Part shown: positions 17,658 to 26,553 of the stretch, one piece after another
Layout of the letters: each line of letters starts with the position of its first letter
Position numbering within the stretch: position 1 is the stretch's first letter
Assembly (NCBI GenBank): GCA_012517865.1
Contig: JAAYUC010000006.1
Coordinates: 62,001 to 126,000 of the forward strand
Length of the DNA: 64,000 nt
Source of the DNA: Chloroflexota bacterium
GTDB lineage: Bacteria; Chloroflexota; Anaerolineae; Anaerolineales; Anaerolineaceae
Reading direction: 5' to 3'
The notes under the pieces: generated by a model
Seen by the model: the letters and a program-made list of their open reading frames with translations, nothing else
Databases searched by the model: none
Told to the model about the DNA's origin: nothing
Position numbers and translations under genes: made by a program

Positions 17658-20600
17658 CTAAGGGTTTTCATCGGAGGGGACCGTCGGCTCGCCGGGAGTC
17701 GCTGTTGGCGGTGGAACCGGCGTCTCAATCGGCGGCGTCGGCGTTGGTGTTGGTGTTGGCATCAATGTCGGCGTGGGCGTCGGGGTAAGAGTCGGTACCT
17801 CGGTGGGAGTCGGCGTCGGAGTAGGTACTGCCAGGCGCATCGTGTACTTCTTTTCGACCTGCGTGTCGGTAGTGCTGCGTAAACGAATGCGGACTGTCAC
17901 GATTTCGGCAGTGATGTCGGTCAAATCCCATTCGTAAATTTCCTGCGCCGACCGTACCGGCGTAGTCTCCCAATCCACCAGCGTGTTCCATTCGGCAGGT
18001 TTCTCGCCTTCGCCCCAATCAATGCGGAAATCTTTGAAATTCGCGGTGGCATCGATGACGCCCACGATTTTAAAGGGGTTCTCGCTGATGGTGCGCCCAT
18101 CCGCAAGCGTGACCATATCGATAATAGCCCGCGGGTCGTCGGCACGGCATTCCCGCTCCGGCAGTATCACAAAAGGATCGGGGAAGCCGTTCTCATGCGC
18201 CCAGTTCTTTCCCTGGTTGGTCGTTTTCAGCCAGCGTATCGCGTCTTTATCGGTGACATTGACGACCAGCTCTTCCTTGGCAAAGTCGGAGCACGCCGCC
18301 GAAGCCCGCAGCCCTGTCCAGCCGTCAATCTGAACTTTCGCCCACAGGTCGTGTTCTTTGGTCGGCGGAAGTTGGTCAGACGCGAAAATTTCCGTGCGCG
18401 TCCTCGGGCAGTAATCCGAAGGCTCTGTGCCGGAGATAGAGCAAATCGTACGCGCCACAACATCCTGCGGTTGGGTGAACGGCGTGGCAGCGCCGCCTTT
18501 GAGCAAGTTAATGCCGTATTCCATCACGCGCGCCCAGATTGGCGCCGCGCCGCTGATGCCGGTGGTATTGACCATGGGCGAATAATCCGCGTTGCCTACC
18601 CATACCCCTACCACCAAATCAGGCGTGTACCCAAGCGTCCAGTTATCGCGAAAGTCGTTGGTGGTGCCGGTTTTTGCGGCAGCTGGAAAGGGCAGGTTCA
18701 GGATGGAATCCCTGCCAAACATTGGCGCGCGGGCGTCCGGGTCCGAAAGAATTGAGGTAATCAGGTAGGCATGCGCCGCGCGAACTACCTGGTCGCCTTC
18801 TGGCGGGGTGTACTCATAAACCACCTTGCCGGTGTAATCCACGACCTTGGTCACCGCGACGGGCGCGACGCGCTTTCCCTCGTTCGCCAGCACGGAATAC
18901 GCGCCGGTCATTTGCAGCAGGCTTACCTCGCCGCCGCCCAGCGTTAGTGAAAGGCCGTAATCCTCGCGCGTGAGGCTGGTGATGCCCAACCGTTTTGCCA
19001 TGGCGATAAAGCCGTCCTCGGTTCGAGTGTTTGGGTCATCATAGATGCCCACGTACTGCAGGGCTTTTACAGCAGGAATATTGTACGAATTCGCCAGCGC
19101 GGAGCGCACCGTCACCGGCCCGTGAAAGCGGCCGTCATAATTGACCGGCTCGTAGGGCGCGCTGGGGTCATCCGCCCGCCCGGAAGGAGGGAACGAAGCG
19201 GGAATATCCCAGATAAGCGTAGAGGGCGTCCAGTCTTTTTCAAACGCGGCCAGATAGGTAATCGGTTTGATGGATGAACCTGGCTGGCGGGTTTCGGTCA
19301 GGGCCATATTCACCTGACCGCTGATGGCTTCGTTATAGAAATCCGCTGAACCCACCATCGCCAGAATTTCGCCGGTGTTGGGGTCGATAGCCACGACCGC
19401 GCCGTTAGTGGCGTTATTCGCGGTCATTGTTGCCAGCTGTTCCTGAACCGCGCGCTGCGCAGTCTCCTGCAAATCCGGATCAAGCGTGGTGTAGATGGTG
19501 AAACCGGAGTGGTAAATGGTCTGGGAGTCGTACTGGCTTTCCAGCAGCGATTGGATGTAGACCACCCAATGGGGGAAGCGCATGCTGTTGGTATTTTGCG
19601 TGAACGTGTACGCTTCGAGGGTATCCGCCGCGTTAAGCGCGTCGTTCGCGCTGACGCAAACCCGGTCCAGGTCTTTGCCAATGAAGATGCAGTTTTTCTC
19701 GCTGCTCAACTCATACATCAAAACCAGCACGGACTTATTCCGGGTCAGCGTGGCTTCGCGGTTGTTGTAAATATCGTAAACAGCCGGCGACTGCGGCAGC
19801 CCGGCCAGGAAAGAAGACTGCCAAAGCTGCAAATCCGCTGCCGTGGTATTAAAGTAGGTTTCCGCGGCAGCTTCAATACCGTAGGAGAGGTTGCCGTAAA
19901 AGATTTCGTTCAGATAGAGTTCCAACACCTCTTCTTTGCTGTAACGCCTGGTGATTTCTGCTGCCAGAATGATTTCCCGCGCTTTGCGGTCGTAGGTTTG
20001 TTCAAACCGTTCTTCCCGCAGCAAGAGCATGCGCGCCAGCTGCTGCGTGATGGTGGACGCGCCGGAAACGATTTCTCCGGAGGTGTAATTCGTCCAGAGC
20101 GCCCGGGCCAGTGCTAACAGGTCAAAACCGGGATGGTTGTAATATTCTTTGTCCTCTGTGGCGATGGTAGCGGCAATCAGGTACGGTGAAATCTTCTCGA
20201 GGGGTACATAGGTGCGCTTGCCGGCGTTGGGGTCATTGATTTCATACAAAATATTGCCGCGCCGGTCCAGGATGCGTGTGGTTTCAAATTGTGAGGCGCG
20301 CGAACGCAGTTCCGCCACGCTGGGCAAGGTGGAAGCGATGCGGAAGTACTGAAATCCGACAAAAATGAATCCAATAAACAACAGCGCCAGGAAAACAAAC
20401 AGGAACGGCAGCGCCGATTTGAAAGATTTCCTTTTGGCAAGTTTCGGGGAAACCGGCTTAGTCTGGGAAGGCACGCGGGCTGCCTGCGCTTTGCTTTCCG
20501 CCGGGCGGGGAGATTTGGCCGCGGCAACGCGGACCGGCTGCGTGCCGCTTGTTTTATCTTCCTGCCGCTGCGCGAACGCTGATGTTGAAAGCTGCGTGGC

Positions 20601-21368
20601 CGCCGGGTCCGTTTCCGTTACCCTTTTCAGGGGGAGCGGCTGCGAGTTGGAAATCGGCGCGGGCGGGGATACTTCCGGTGGGATGGTGGGAATATCATCC
20701 TGTAAAACCGGCGGCTTGGGCGCGCCGGGAGGCATCCAGGCACCGTAGGGTTTGGTGTTCCAGGTGCTTTCCCCGTTTTTTTGTGCAGAGGCTGGTTTTA
20801 CCCACGCGCCTGTAAAATAATCATCGCGCGATGGCTGCGCGGTTGGCGGCTTTGGGGCGCTGCCGGCAGTTTTCTCATTGAAAGAGGCTATCTCCGAGAA
20901 CCAGGCTGGCGAGCTTTGCGGGATTTTCACCGGCTGTGTGGCTTCTTTTTTCATTTCAGCAGCCTGCTCCCCGGCAGGTGCTTCAACGCTCGGTGCGCCT
21001 TCGGATTCCGGCGCTTCCTCCGCCGCGGTATTTTCTGCCGCATTCTCGTCCGTCAGTCCCAAAGGCTCGCCCATCTGGACGGGGACATCGGCAGACGCCG
21101 CCCCTACCGGCTGGGTACCGTTCTCATCGGAAGCGGCGACCTTTGTGGTGAGGGCGCTCGCGTCTTCCGAAGAAATTGCCTGGGTATCCTCTGGACCGTC
21201 TGCCTCTGGCAGCGGTACTGGCAGGGTTACATCCGAAGCCAGTTTTTGCGCTGCAGAAGGAATGCTGTCCGGATTATTAAAATCCTCAAAAGCGTTAAGC
21301 TCACCGAAGTTTTCTCCCCGGGTCTCATCGGAGGCTGAATCGTTAAGTTTCATAGTTTCATCGTTCAT
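17658..21368 (-). CDS. Class A penicillin-binding protein (transglycosylase/transpeptidase) with long N- and C-terminal tails
   Basis: This bifunctional enzyme polymerises glycan strands and cross-links peptides outside the cell membrane. The order in 1236 residues is: about 315 cytoplasmic residues rich in Glu, Ala, Pro and Ser; one membrane helix (about 319-342); a GT51 domain with the catalytic Glu in ATEDKEYYNHPGFD; a transpeptidase domain with GSSIKP (SxxK), SYN (SxN) and KTGTT (KTG); Ig-like regions; and a tail of Pro-Thr repeats. The family is usually 700-900 aa, so both tails are unusual. The ATG at 21368 has no Shine-Dalgarno site but lies exactly six bases after an extended -10, suggesting a leaderless mRNA. 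Confidence 0.93.
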   Translation of the reverse strand: MNDETMKLNDSASDETRGENFGELNAFEDFNNPDSIPSAAQKLASDVTLPVPLPEADGPEDTQAISSEDASALTTKVAASDENGTQPVGAASADVPVQMGEPLGLTDENAAENTAAEEAPESEGAPSVEAPAGEQAAEMKKEATQPVKIPQSSPAWFSEIASFNEKTAGSAPKPPTAQPSRDDYFTGAWVKPASAQKNGESTWNTKPYGAWMPPGAPKPPVLQDDIPTIPPEVSPPAPISNSQPLPLKRVTETDPAATQLSTSAFAQRQEDKTSGTQPVRVAAAKSPRPAESKAQAARVPSQTKPVSPKLAKRKSFKSALPFLFVFLALLFIGFIFVGFQYFRIASTLPSVAELRSRASQFETTRILDRRGNILYEINDPNAGKRTYVPLEKISPYLIAATIATEDKEYYNHPGFDLLALARALWTNYTSGEIVSGASTITQQLARMLLLREERFEQTYDRKAREIILAAEITRRYSKEEVLELYLNEIFYGNLSYGIEAAAETYFNTTAADLQLWQSSFLAGLPQSPAVYDIYNNREATLTRNKSVLVLMYELSSEKNCIFIGKDLDRVCVSANDALNAADTLEAYTFTQNTNSMRFPHWVVYIQSLLESQYDSQTIYHSGFTIYTTLDPDLQETAQRAVQEQLATMTANNATNGAVVAIDPNTGEILAMVGSADFYNEAISGQVNMALTETRQPGSSIKPITYLAAFEKDWTPSTLIWDIPASFPPSGRADDPSAPYEPVNYDGRFHGPVTVRSALANSYNIPAVKALQYVGIYDDPNTRTEDGFIAMAKRLGITSLTREDYGLSLTLGGGEVSLLQMTGAYSVLANEGKRVAPVAVTKVVDYTGKVVYEYTPPEGDQVVRAAHAYLITSILSDPDARAPMFGRDSILNLPFPAAAKTGTTNDFRDNWTLGYTPDLVVGVWVGNADYSPMVNTTGISGAAPIWARVMEYGINLLKGGAATPFTQPQDVVARTICSISGTEPSDYCPRTRTEIFASDQLPPTKEHDLWAKVQIDGWTGLRASAACSDFAKEELVVNVTDKDAIRWLKTTNQGKNWAHENGFPDPFVILPERECRADDPRAIIDMVTLADGRTISENPFKIVGVIDATANFKDFRIDWGEGEKPAEWNTLVDWETTPVRSAQEIYEWDLTDITAEIVTVRIRLRSTTDTQVEKKYTMRLAVPTPTPTPTEVPTLTPTPTPTLMPTPTPTPTPPIETPVPPPTATPGEPTVPSDENP
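17680..17835 (-). repeat. Pro-Thr repeat coding region of the PBP tail
   Basis: Low-complexity six-base units encode alternating Pro-Thr with occasional Leu, Met, Val and Glu on the minus strand. The same type of tail is found in the lipoprotein at 60242-60958. Such segments are flexible wall-spanning spacers. Confidence 0.8.
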
Positions 21369-21374
21369 GGCGCT

Positions 21375-21383
21375 ATTGTAGCA
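21375..21383 (-). promoter_or_regulatory. Extended -10 promoter for the PBP gene, giving a leaderless start
   Basis: On the minus strand TGCTACAAT is followed by six bases and then the ATG at 21368. The seventh base after the -10, the expected first transcribed base, is the A of the start codon. Confidence 0.6.
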
Positions 21384-21500
21384 TAAAGGTTGTTTACCCC
21401 TTAAACGCCCGCTCGGCTCATATTGTTCCCCGGCAGGTGGGTATACCTTCCCCTTTGCGGATGAAAACCAGCCCGGAGCAATCCTAAGACCGGTGTGGTG

Positions 21501-21507
21501 TTAAAAT
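21501..21507 (+). promoter_or_regulatory. Extended -10 promoter for the 21514 glycosidase, giving a leaderless start
   Basis: TGTTAAAAT is followed by AAACGC and the ATG at 21514. The spacing of six bases between -10 and ATG is identical to that at the divergent PBP gene, and no Shine-Dalgarno site is present. Confidence 0.6.
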
Positions 21508-21513
21508 AAACGC

Positions 21514-23865
21514 ATGAGCGCAGGCCCCTTTTTTGTGAGTGATCCAATCATGTTGACATTGGCAGCGGATCAGCGCTTTGGAGCTTTCGACCCCCAACTG
21601 GATGCCGTCTGGCAGCTCAGTTTAAACCCCAACGGACCGCTCAACCTGGAAACCAGCTTTGGACTGCGGGTGGAAAGTTTTCGCGTTTTTCCGGTTTTTA
21701 TCATCAATAACAAAGCCGTCACGGAAATCAATGCTTTTCTTTCGCCGCCGCGGGTAGATGTGATTTTTTCCAATTACGCCAGCATCAGCTGCTCCCCGGC
21801 GGAAGGGCTGCAAGCCCGCTGCGAATACTGGGTGCCCGAGAGCTCAAGCCTGCTGACGCGCTTCACCCTTACAAACACTGGGCAGGCTCCCATCAATCTC
21901 GGCCTGCAGTACGCGGCGGATCTTTGCCCGCAGGAAGGGACGCTTGGAATGAACGCGGCTGCCCGGAATTACTTCCCCTATCTGCAGGGAACCAGCGGCA
22001 GCCTCATGATAGCACTGGCGCAGGCAGACAATTCCCAGGTGGTAAACAGCCCCTATCCAGCCCTCCAGCGGACAGAAAAAGTAGAGCCCGGACAGACTTT
22101 TACCACGTACACGCGCTGCTGCGCCAGTTTTGAGCAGCAGTCACTGGAAAGCTCGCTTTTCCGGCCGTACCCGGAAAATTGGGACGCGCAAATCGCGCGC
22201 CTTACCATACGCCATCAGGCCGACCTGCTGCGGATAACCACGCCGTACGCCGATTGGGACGCGGTTTTTCTTTCAGCGCAAAACAAGGCTTTCCAACTGC
22301 TGGCGCGCGCTGAGAACGACACGGCGCCTCTGACATACCTGGATTACCGCAGTCCGGAAAAAAGCTACGCGCAGCACCCCGCGGTCACGGATTTCTCCGC
22401 GGTGCTGCAGCCGCCGTTTCACGCTCTGCCGCTCTACCAACTCTCTCAGGTACTGCTGCCAGTTCAGGCCCAGGCGGCCGCGGAAGTTTTTGCCCGGCGG
22501 CTCTCGACCCTGCCGGATTGCCCCCGGCTGCCTGTCAATGCCCGCAAAGTTCTGCCGTTCCCCTGCCTCTGCGCCAACGCGCTGACCCTCTTTCTGAAAA
22601 CGCGCGGCCAGGAGTTTGCCGCGGCTGTCTATGACCGCTTGCGGCATTACACGCTGACCTGGTTTGATGAGGCGCACGATTTCGATCAGGACGGACTGCC
22701 GGAATGGCTGACAGTCGCTCAGACCGGGTGGGATAACCACCCAAGCTTCAATTTCCTTAATCCCCATGGGCTTTATACCTGGATAACCGGCGTGGAAAAC
22801 CTCGGCCTGTGCCGGCTTCTGGACAATGAACTGGAAGCTCTGGAGCAATTCGCGCGCGTTTTCGGCGACGAAGAAACCCTCCGCGAGAGCGGCGCCCTGC
22901 GGACCAGGCTTGCAGACAGGCTGGCGCAAATTCGCGCTGAGCTGCCGGCGGCTTCATGCTGGGACCGCGATACGCACTGCTCTACCCCCGCAAAAATCCT
23001 GTTTGAAGGCCCTTTCTCGGAAATCCCCAGGGACCTGCAGCTGAGCCCACCCAGCCGCGTAAATATGAAAATCATTTTCAGCGCGTTCATCAACAAACCA
23101 GGCTTCCTGAGCCTGCTCGGAACCGGCATGAATGGGGATTTTCAGGAAGAACGCGTCGAGGCAGGCGAAATTTTACGGCTGCCGGACTGCCTTGCGCTTA
23201 CCAGTTCCAGGGTGTTCGCGCGCCTGGAGAGCATTTCCGCCCCGGATTTGGATGAGCGCACCTGGACACAGCTGTATACCAGCGACCTCACGCTCCGCGA
23301 TGTCGGTTGGTTTCTCGGCTGGCAGGCTCCCACCCAGCCGGAGAGTGCTCAAGCGGAAGACCAAAGCCCGGAGCAAAGCGTCTTTGACGCTTATCCATTC
23401 GGTCTGCCCGATGTGTTGGAAGAAAATCTTGCGGGACCTTCCAATCAGGTGGTCAACCCCGTCTGGAACACGCTGGTTTTGGAGCATCTCATCCAGAGTG
23501 GCGCTAAAAAAGAAGCCCGCGAGCTCTTCGTCAGTCTCATGCGCGGCGCGGCCGCTGTACTAAAAAAGGAACATGCTCCTTTCGAAGCATGGCGCAGCGC
23601 GGACGCGCTGCCCGCGGGAAGGCGCGGCGCGGCAGCCGGGCTTATCCCGATACAGGCTTTTCTCGAGCTGGCAGGCATTCGCATCGCCTCGCCCGATAAA
23701 CTGCAGATTACCGGTGAATATCCCTTCGAATGGCCGCTGACTGTGCGCTACCAGGGGTTGGAAATTGTCCGGGAAGGAAAAAACAGCACCATCACCATGC
23801 CAGACGGCACGGTGTTCCATCATTTTGGCAGCCAGCCAAAAACCTTCCAGAGCGAGAGAGACTGA
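21514..23865 (+). CDS. Six-hairpin (alpha/alpha)6 glycoside hydrolase, GH63/MGH1-like
   Basis: The 783-residue protein starts with a beta-rich domain (about 1-230). A helical barrel follows with the segment WFDEAHDFDQDGLPEWLTV, then QTGWDNHPSFN, and a late PVWNTLVLEHL plus EAWRSADALPAGRRGAA segment. This arrangement is typical of trehalase, debranching and mannosylglycerate-hydrolase-like enzymes, with acidic catalytic residues in the first and last of these regions. The substrate is unknown. It has no signal peptide. It is divergent from the PBP gene, and its start lies on a leaderless promoter. The alpha-glucosidase at 13759 suggests cytoplasmic use of storage or imported glucans. Confidence 0.75.
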   Translation: MSAGPFFVSDPIMLTLAADQRFGAFDPQLDAVWQLSLNPNGPLNLETSFGLRVESFRVFPVFIINNKAVTEINAFLSPPRVDVIFSNYASISCSPAEGLQARCEYWVPESSSLLTRFTLTNTGQAPINLGLQYAADLCPQEGTLGMNAAARNYFPYLQGTSGSLMIALAQADNSQVVNSPYPALQRTEKVEPGQTFTTYTRCCASFEQQSLESSLFRPYPENWDAQIARLTIRHQADLLRITTPYADWDAVFLSAQNKAFQLLARAENDTAPLTYLDYRSPEKSYAQHPAVTDFSAVLQPPFHALPLYQLSQVLLPVQAQAAAEVFARRLSTLPDCPRLPVNARKVLPFPCLCANALTLFLKTRGQEFAAAVYDRLRHYTLTWFDEAHDFDQDGLPEWLTVAQTGWDNHPSFNFLNPHGLYTWITGVENLGLCRLLDNELEALEQFARVFGDEETLRESGALRTRLADRLAQIRAELPAASCWDRDTHCSTPAKILFEGPFSEIPRDLQLSPPSRVNMKIIFSAFINKPGFLSLLGTGMNGDFQEERVEAGEILRLPDCLALTSSRVFARLESISAPDLDERTWTQLYTSDLTLRDVGWFLGWQAPTQPESAQAEDQSPEQSVFDAYPFGLPDVLEENLAGPSNQVVNPVWNTLVLEHLIQSGAKKEARELFVSLMRGAAAVLKKEHAPFEAWRSADALPAGRRGAAAGLIPIQAFLELAGIRIASPDKLQITGEYPFEWPLTVRYQGLEIVREGKNSTITMPDGTVFHHFGSQPKTFQSERD

Positions 23866-23892
23866 GATTGCTCTCAAGCAAGCCCGCGGATA

Positions 23893-25680
23893 TTAATCCA
23901 CCGTCAGGGTCTTGCTTAGGTTGCGCGGAAAGTCCGGGTCGTAACCCCGTCCGACAGCCATGTAATAAGAAAGCAACTGCAGCGGAATGACAGCCAGCAG
24001 CGGCGCGAACAAGGAGTCTGAAGGCGGAATGGTAATTACATCGCTGGCGTTGGCGTTCAGACGGCTGTCTTCCTGACCTATCGCGATTGCCCGGCCGCCC
24101 CGGCAGCTTACCTCGTTTATCCCGCTGACAATCAGGGGCACATCCTCGGAGCTGACGGAAAAAAGCACCGGAAAGCCGTCCGTGACCGCTGAGAGCGGGC
24201 CGTGCTTGAATTCTGTGCTAAGCATCCCCTCACAGTGAGCATAGGTAATTTCTTTCAACTTCAAGGCACCTTCCAACGCCATCGCGTAGGTGCTGCCGAA
24301 GCCCAGGCTGTACAGGTCGTTCCAGCCGTTAATATCCTCAGCCAGAGCCTTCACCTGCGGGTCTGTCCAGCGGATGGCCTGTTCCATCAGGTCCGGCAGC
24401 GGGTCAAGCGCTTCCGGTTCCCCGCCCCCCAAAAGCCCGGCGAGGTAGAGGAAGGTAATGACCTGATTGGTAAAGGTTTTGGTGGCCGGGACGCTGATTT
24501 CATATCCGCAGGCAAGCGGCAGCCAGGCTGATGTGACCTTGGTCAGGGTGGAGCCAATTACATTGGCAAGGCTAAAACATTGCATGCCGCGCTTCTGGGC
24601 CTGTTCCAGCGCGTTGAGCACATCTTTGGTTTCCCCGGATTGACTGACAAAAATGCCCACATCTTCCGGGCCGACCGTGGGAGCGTATTGAGGAATAAAC
24701 TGCGGCGCAAGCACCGGAACCGCCGCCCTGCCGGCCAACCGGGCAAAAAAGACAGAACCGGCCAGGCAGGCGTGATAGCTGGTGCCGCAGCCAATCAGAT
24801 AAAGGTTGCGCGCAGCCCGGACGGCTTCCAGGATTGGTGCGACGTCCTCATGGCTCTTCAGCAGGTGCAGCAGCTCGCGGGCAACCTGCGGCTGTTCGTG
24901 GATTTCTTTGAGCATGAAGTGGGCGTAACCGCCTTTTTGCACCGCCGACATTTCTTCTGTCACAATTTCCGGTTCCCGCGTGATGAGGTTTCCATCCGCG
25001 ACGGAATACAGGTCCACCCCATCCCAGCGCAGGCAGACCACATCCCCATCGTTCAGGCGGACAACCTTGCGGGTGAGCGGCAGGATGGAAGGCAGGTCCG
25101 AGGAAACACAGGTGAAACCATCCCCAAGACCCACCACCAACCCGGAGCCTTTCTTGATGGCATAGAGCTTATCATCATTGACGCGCCCGATGACGAAGGC
25201 GTAATCGCCTTGCAGGTCGTTATAAGCCGCCCGAATGGCATCCACGAAGCCGAAGCCGCGGTTAATGTAGCGTTCCACCGCGTGCACGCAGGACTCGCCG
25301 TCGTTCTCTGAACGCACGACCATGCCCTCAGCGGCAAATTCCTGGCGGAGTTCCACGTTGTTTACAACGTTGCCGTTGTGCGCTCCAACCAGGTCGCCGT
25401 CCGAATCGAGATGGGGCTGGGCGTTCACCTGGGAAGGCACACCAAAAGTTGCCCAGCGCAACTGGGTGATGCCGCGCTGGCCGGTCATCTCCGCGATGCG
25501 GTACTTTTCGGCCACTTCATCCACGCGGCCCTTATCCTTGCGCAGGTCGATGCGGCTGCCGCTAATCACCGCGGCGCCGACCGAATCGTATCCGCGGTAG
25601 GTCAGCCGGCGGGCTGCTTCCACCAAAATTGGGCCCAGATTCTGTTCACTTTGCGTCACAATGCCGAAAATTCCGCACAT
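23893..25680 (-). CDS. glmS: Glutamine-fructose-6-phosphate aminotransferase (isomerizing)
   Basis: GlmS makes glucosamine 6-phosphate for peptidoglycan. The 595-residue protein begins MCGIFGIV with nucleophile Cys2, has LTYRGYDSVGAAV and the glutaminase core (HNGNVVNN), then two SIS domains (GCGTSYHACLAG, SQSGETKDVLNALE) and the C-terminal NLSKTLTVD. The ATG has AAGGACGAG upstream and a TATAAT promoter. No glmS ribozyme fold is recognisable in the short leader. It is convergent with the glycosidase at 21514. Confidence 0.97.
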   Translation of the reverse strand: MCGIFGIVTQSEQNLGPILVEAARRLTYRGYDSVGAAVISGSRIDLRKDKGRVDEVAEKYRIAEMTGQRGITQLRWATFGVPSQVNAQPHLDSDGDLVGAHNGNVVNNVELRQEFAAEGMVVRSENDGESCVHAVERYINRGFGFVDAIRAAYNDLQGDYAFVIGRVNDDKLYAIKKGSGLVVGLGDGFTCVSSDLPSILPLTRKVVRLNDGDVVCLRWDGVDLYSVADGNLITREPEIVTEEMSAVQKGGYAHFMLKEIHEQPQVARELLHLLKSHEDVAPILEAVRAARNLYLIGCGTSYHACLAGSVFFARLAGRAAVPVLAPQFIPQYAPTVGPEDVGIFVSQSGETKDVLNALEQAQKRGMQCFSLANVIGSTLTKVTSAWLPLACGYEISVPATKTFTNQVITFLYLAGLLGGGEPEALDPLPDLMEQAIRWTDPQVKALAEDINGWNDLYSLGFGSTYAMALEGALKLKEITYAHCEGMLSTEFKHGPLSAVTDGFPVLFSVSSEDVPLIVSGINEVSCRGGRAIAIGQEDSRLNANASDVITIPPSDSLFAPLLAVIPLQLLSYYMAVGRGYDPDFPRNLSKTLTVD

Positions 25681-25715
25681 ACTCGTCCTTTTTGCTTTTA
25701 GTCTGTCGAGCCTGA

Positions 25716-25744
25716 ATTATATCGGAAAAACCTTTGCCCACCAA
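25716..25744 (-). promoter_or_regulatory. Promoter of glmS
   Basis: On the minus strand TTGGTG (25739-25744) and TATAAT (25716-25721) are 17 bases apart. The start codon is 36 bases downstream of the -10. Confidence 0.6.
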
Positions 25745-25884
25745 TGACCTTTCACACGGGAATGATGCAGCACCGGTTTGCGTCATTTGCGCGGGCGCAA
25801 GCCTGGCCGGCAGAGTTTCGGGGTAAAATCATTCGGATTATCGGCGCGGCTGGAACGCAGGCCGCCCGAATGAGGAGCCCTGGA

Positions 25885-26550
25885 ATGCCTGAAAACCCAT
25901 CAAAACCAATCCGCCTCAAACTTCTTCCTTTGGAGCGGTACATCGGCGTGGACCGCAAGGACCCCATCCGCTTTTACAGGCTGCCGGTCATCGGCAGGCT
26001 GTACCAACGCCGGATTGAGCTCTGCCTGGAGCAGTTGGAGGGCGGGGATTCCATCCTTGAGATTGGATTTGGGTCAGGTGTCAGCTTCCCCAATCTGGCG
26101 GAGATGTACCAACACATTCACGGGCTGGACCTGACCGCGGACGTCGTTCCCATCGCGAAGATGTTTTCGGAAATGGGCATCCACACGCAGCTTAAAAACG
26201 GCAGCGTGCTGGAGCTGCCCTACGCGGATAACCAGTTCGACGCGGTTTTGCTCATCTCCATCCTCGAACATCTGAAGCCGGAAGACCAGCCCGGAGCTTT
26301 CGCGGAAATTGCGCGGGTGCTCAAACCTGGTGGGCAGCTGGTGTACGGCGTGCCGGTGGAACGGCCGCTGATGGTATTCCTGTTCAGACTGCTCGGGACG
26401 GATATCCGCACCCACCATTTTTCCACCGAAGAGGACGTCCGCCAGACGGCGGAAAAGGCATTTGGAAAGGGACTAATCACGCCCTTGAGGGGGCCGCTGG
26501 GGCTCTTTGGGCAGGTTTACCAGGTCGGGAATTTCAGCAAAAGCGCTTAG
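25885..26550 (+). CDS. Class I SAM-dependent methyltransferase
   Basis: The start is ATG 25885 (221 aa), with GAGGAG eight bases upstream; a longer frame from 25744 overlaps the glmS promoter. The Rossmann core has SILEIGFGSGVSFP (motif I), HGLDLTADVV (acidic ribose-binding region) and FDAVLLISILEHL with RVLKPGGQLVYGVPVERP. This is the Methyltransf_11 pattern, and the substrate cannot be told. It is convergent with the lipoprotein gene that ends at 26554, only 3 bases away. Confidence 0.85.
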   Translation: MPENPSKPIRLKLLPLERYIGVDRKDPIRFYRLPVIGRLYQRRIELCLEQLEGGDSILEIGFGSGVSFPNLAEMYQHIHGLDLTADVVPIAKMFSEMGIHTQLKNGSVLELPYADNQFDAVLLISILEHLKPEDQPGAFAEIARVLKPGGQLVYGVPVERPLMVFLFRLLGTDIRTHHFSTEEDVRQTAEKAFGKGLITPLRGPLGLFGQVYQVGNFSKSA

Positions 26551-26553
26551 TTC

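Noticed and set aside
17680..17835. Short tandem units that could be taken for a CRISPR or microsatellite array
   Set aside because: They are codon-periodic and encode the Pro-Thr tail of the PBP; there are no spacers.
25681..25715. glmS ribozyme in the glmS leader
   Set aside because: The leader is only about 30 bases long, far too short for the ribozyme.
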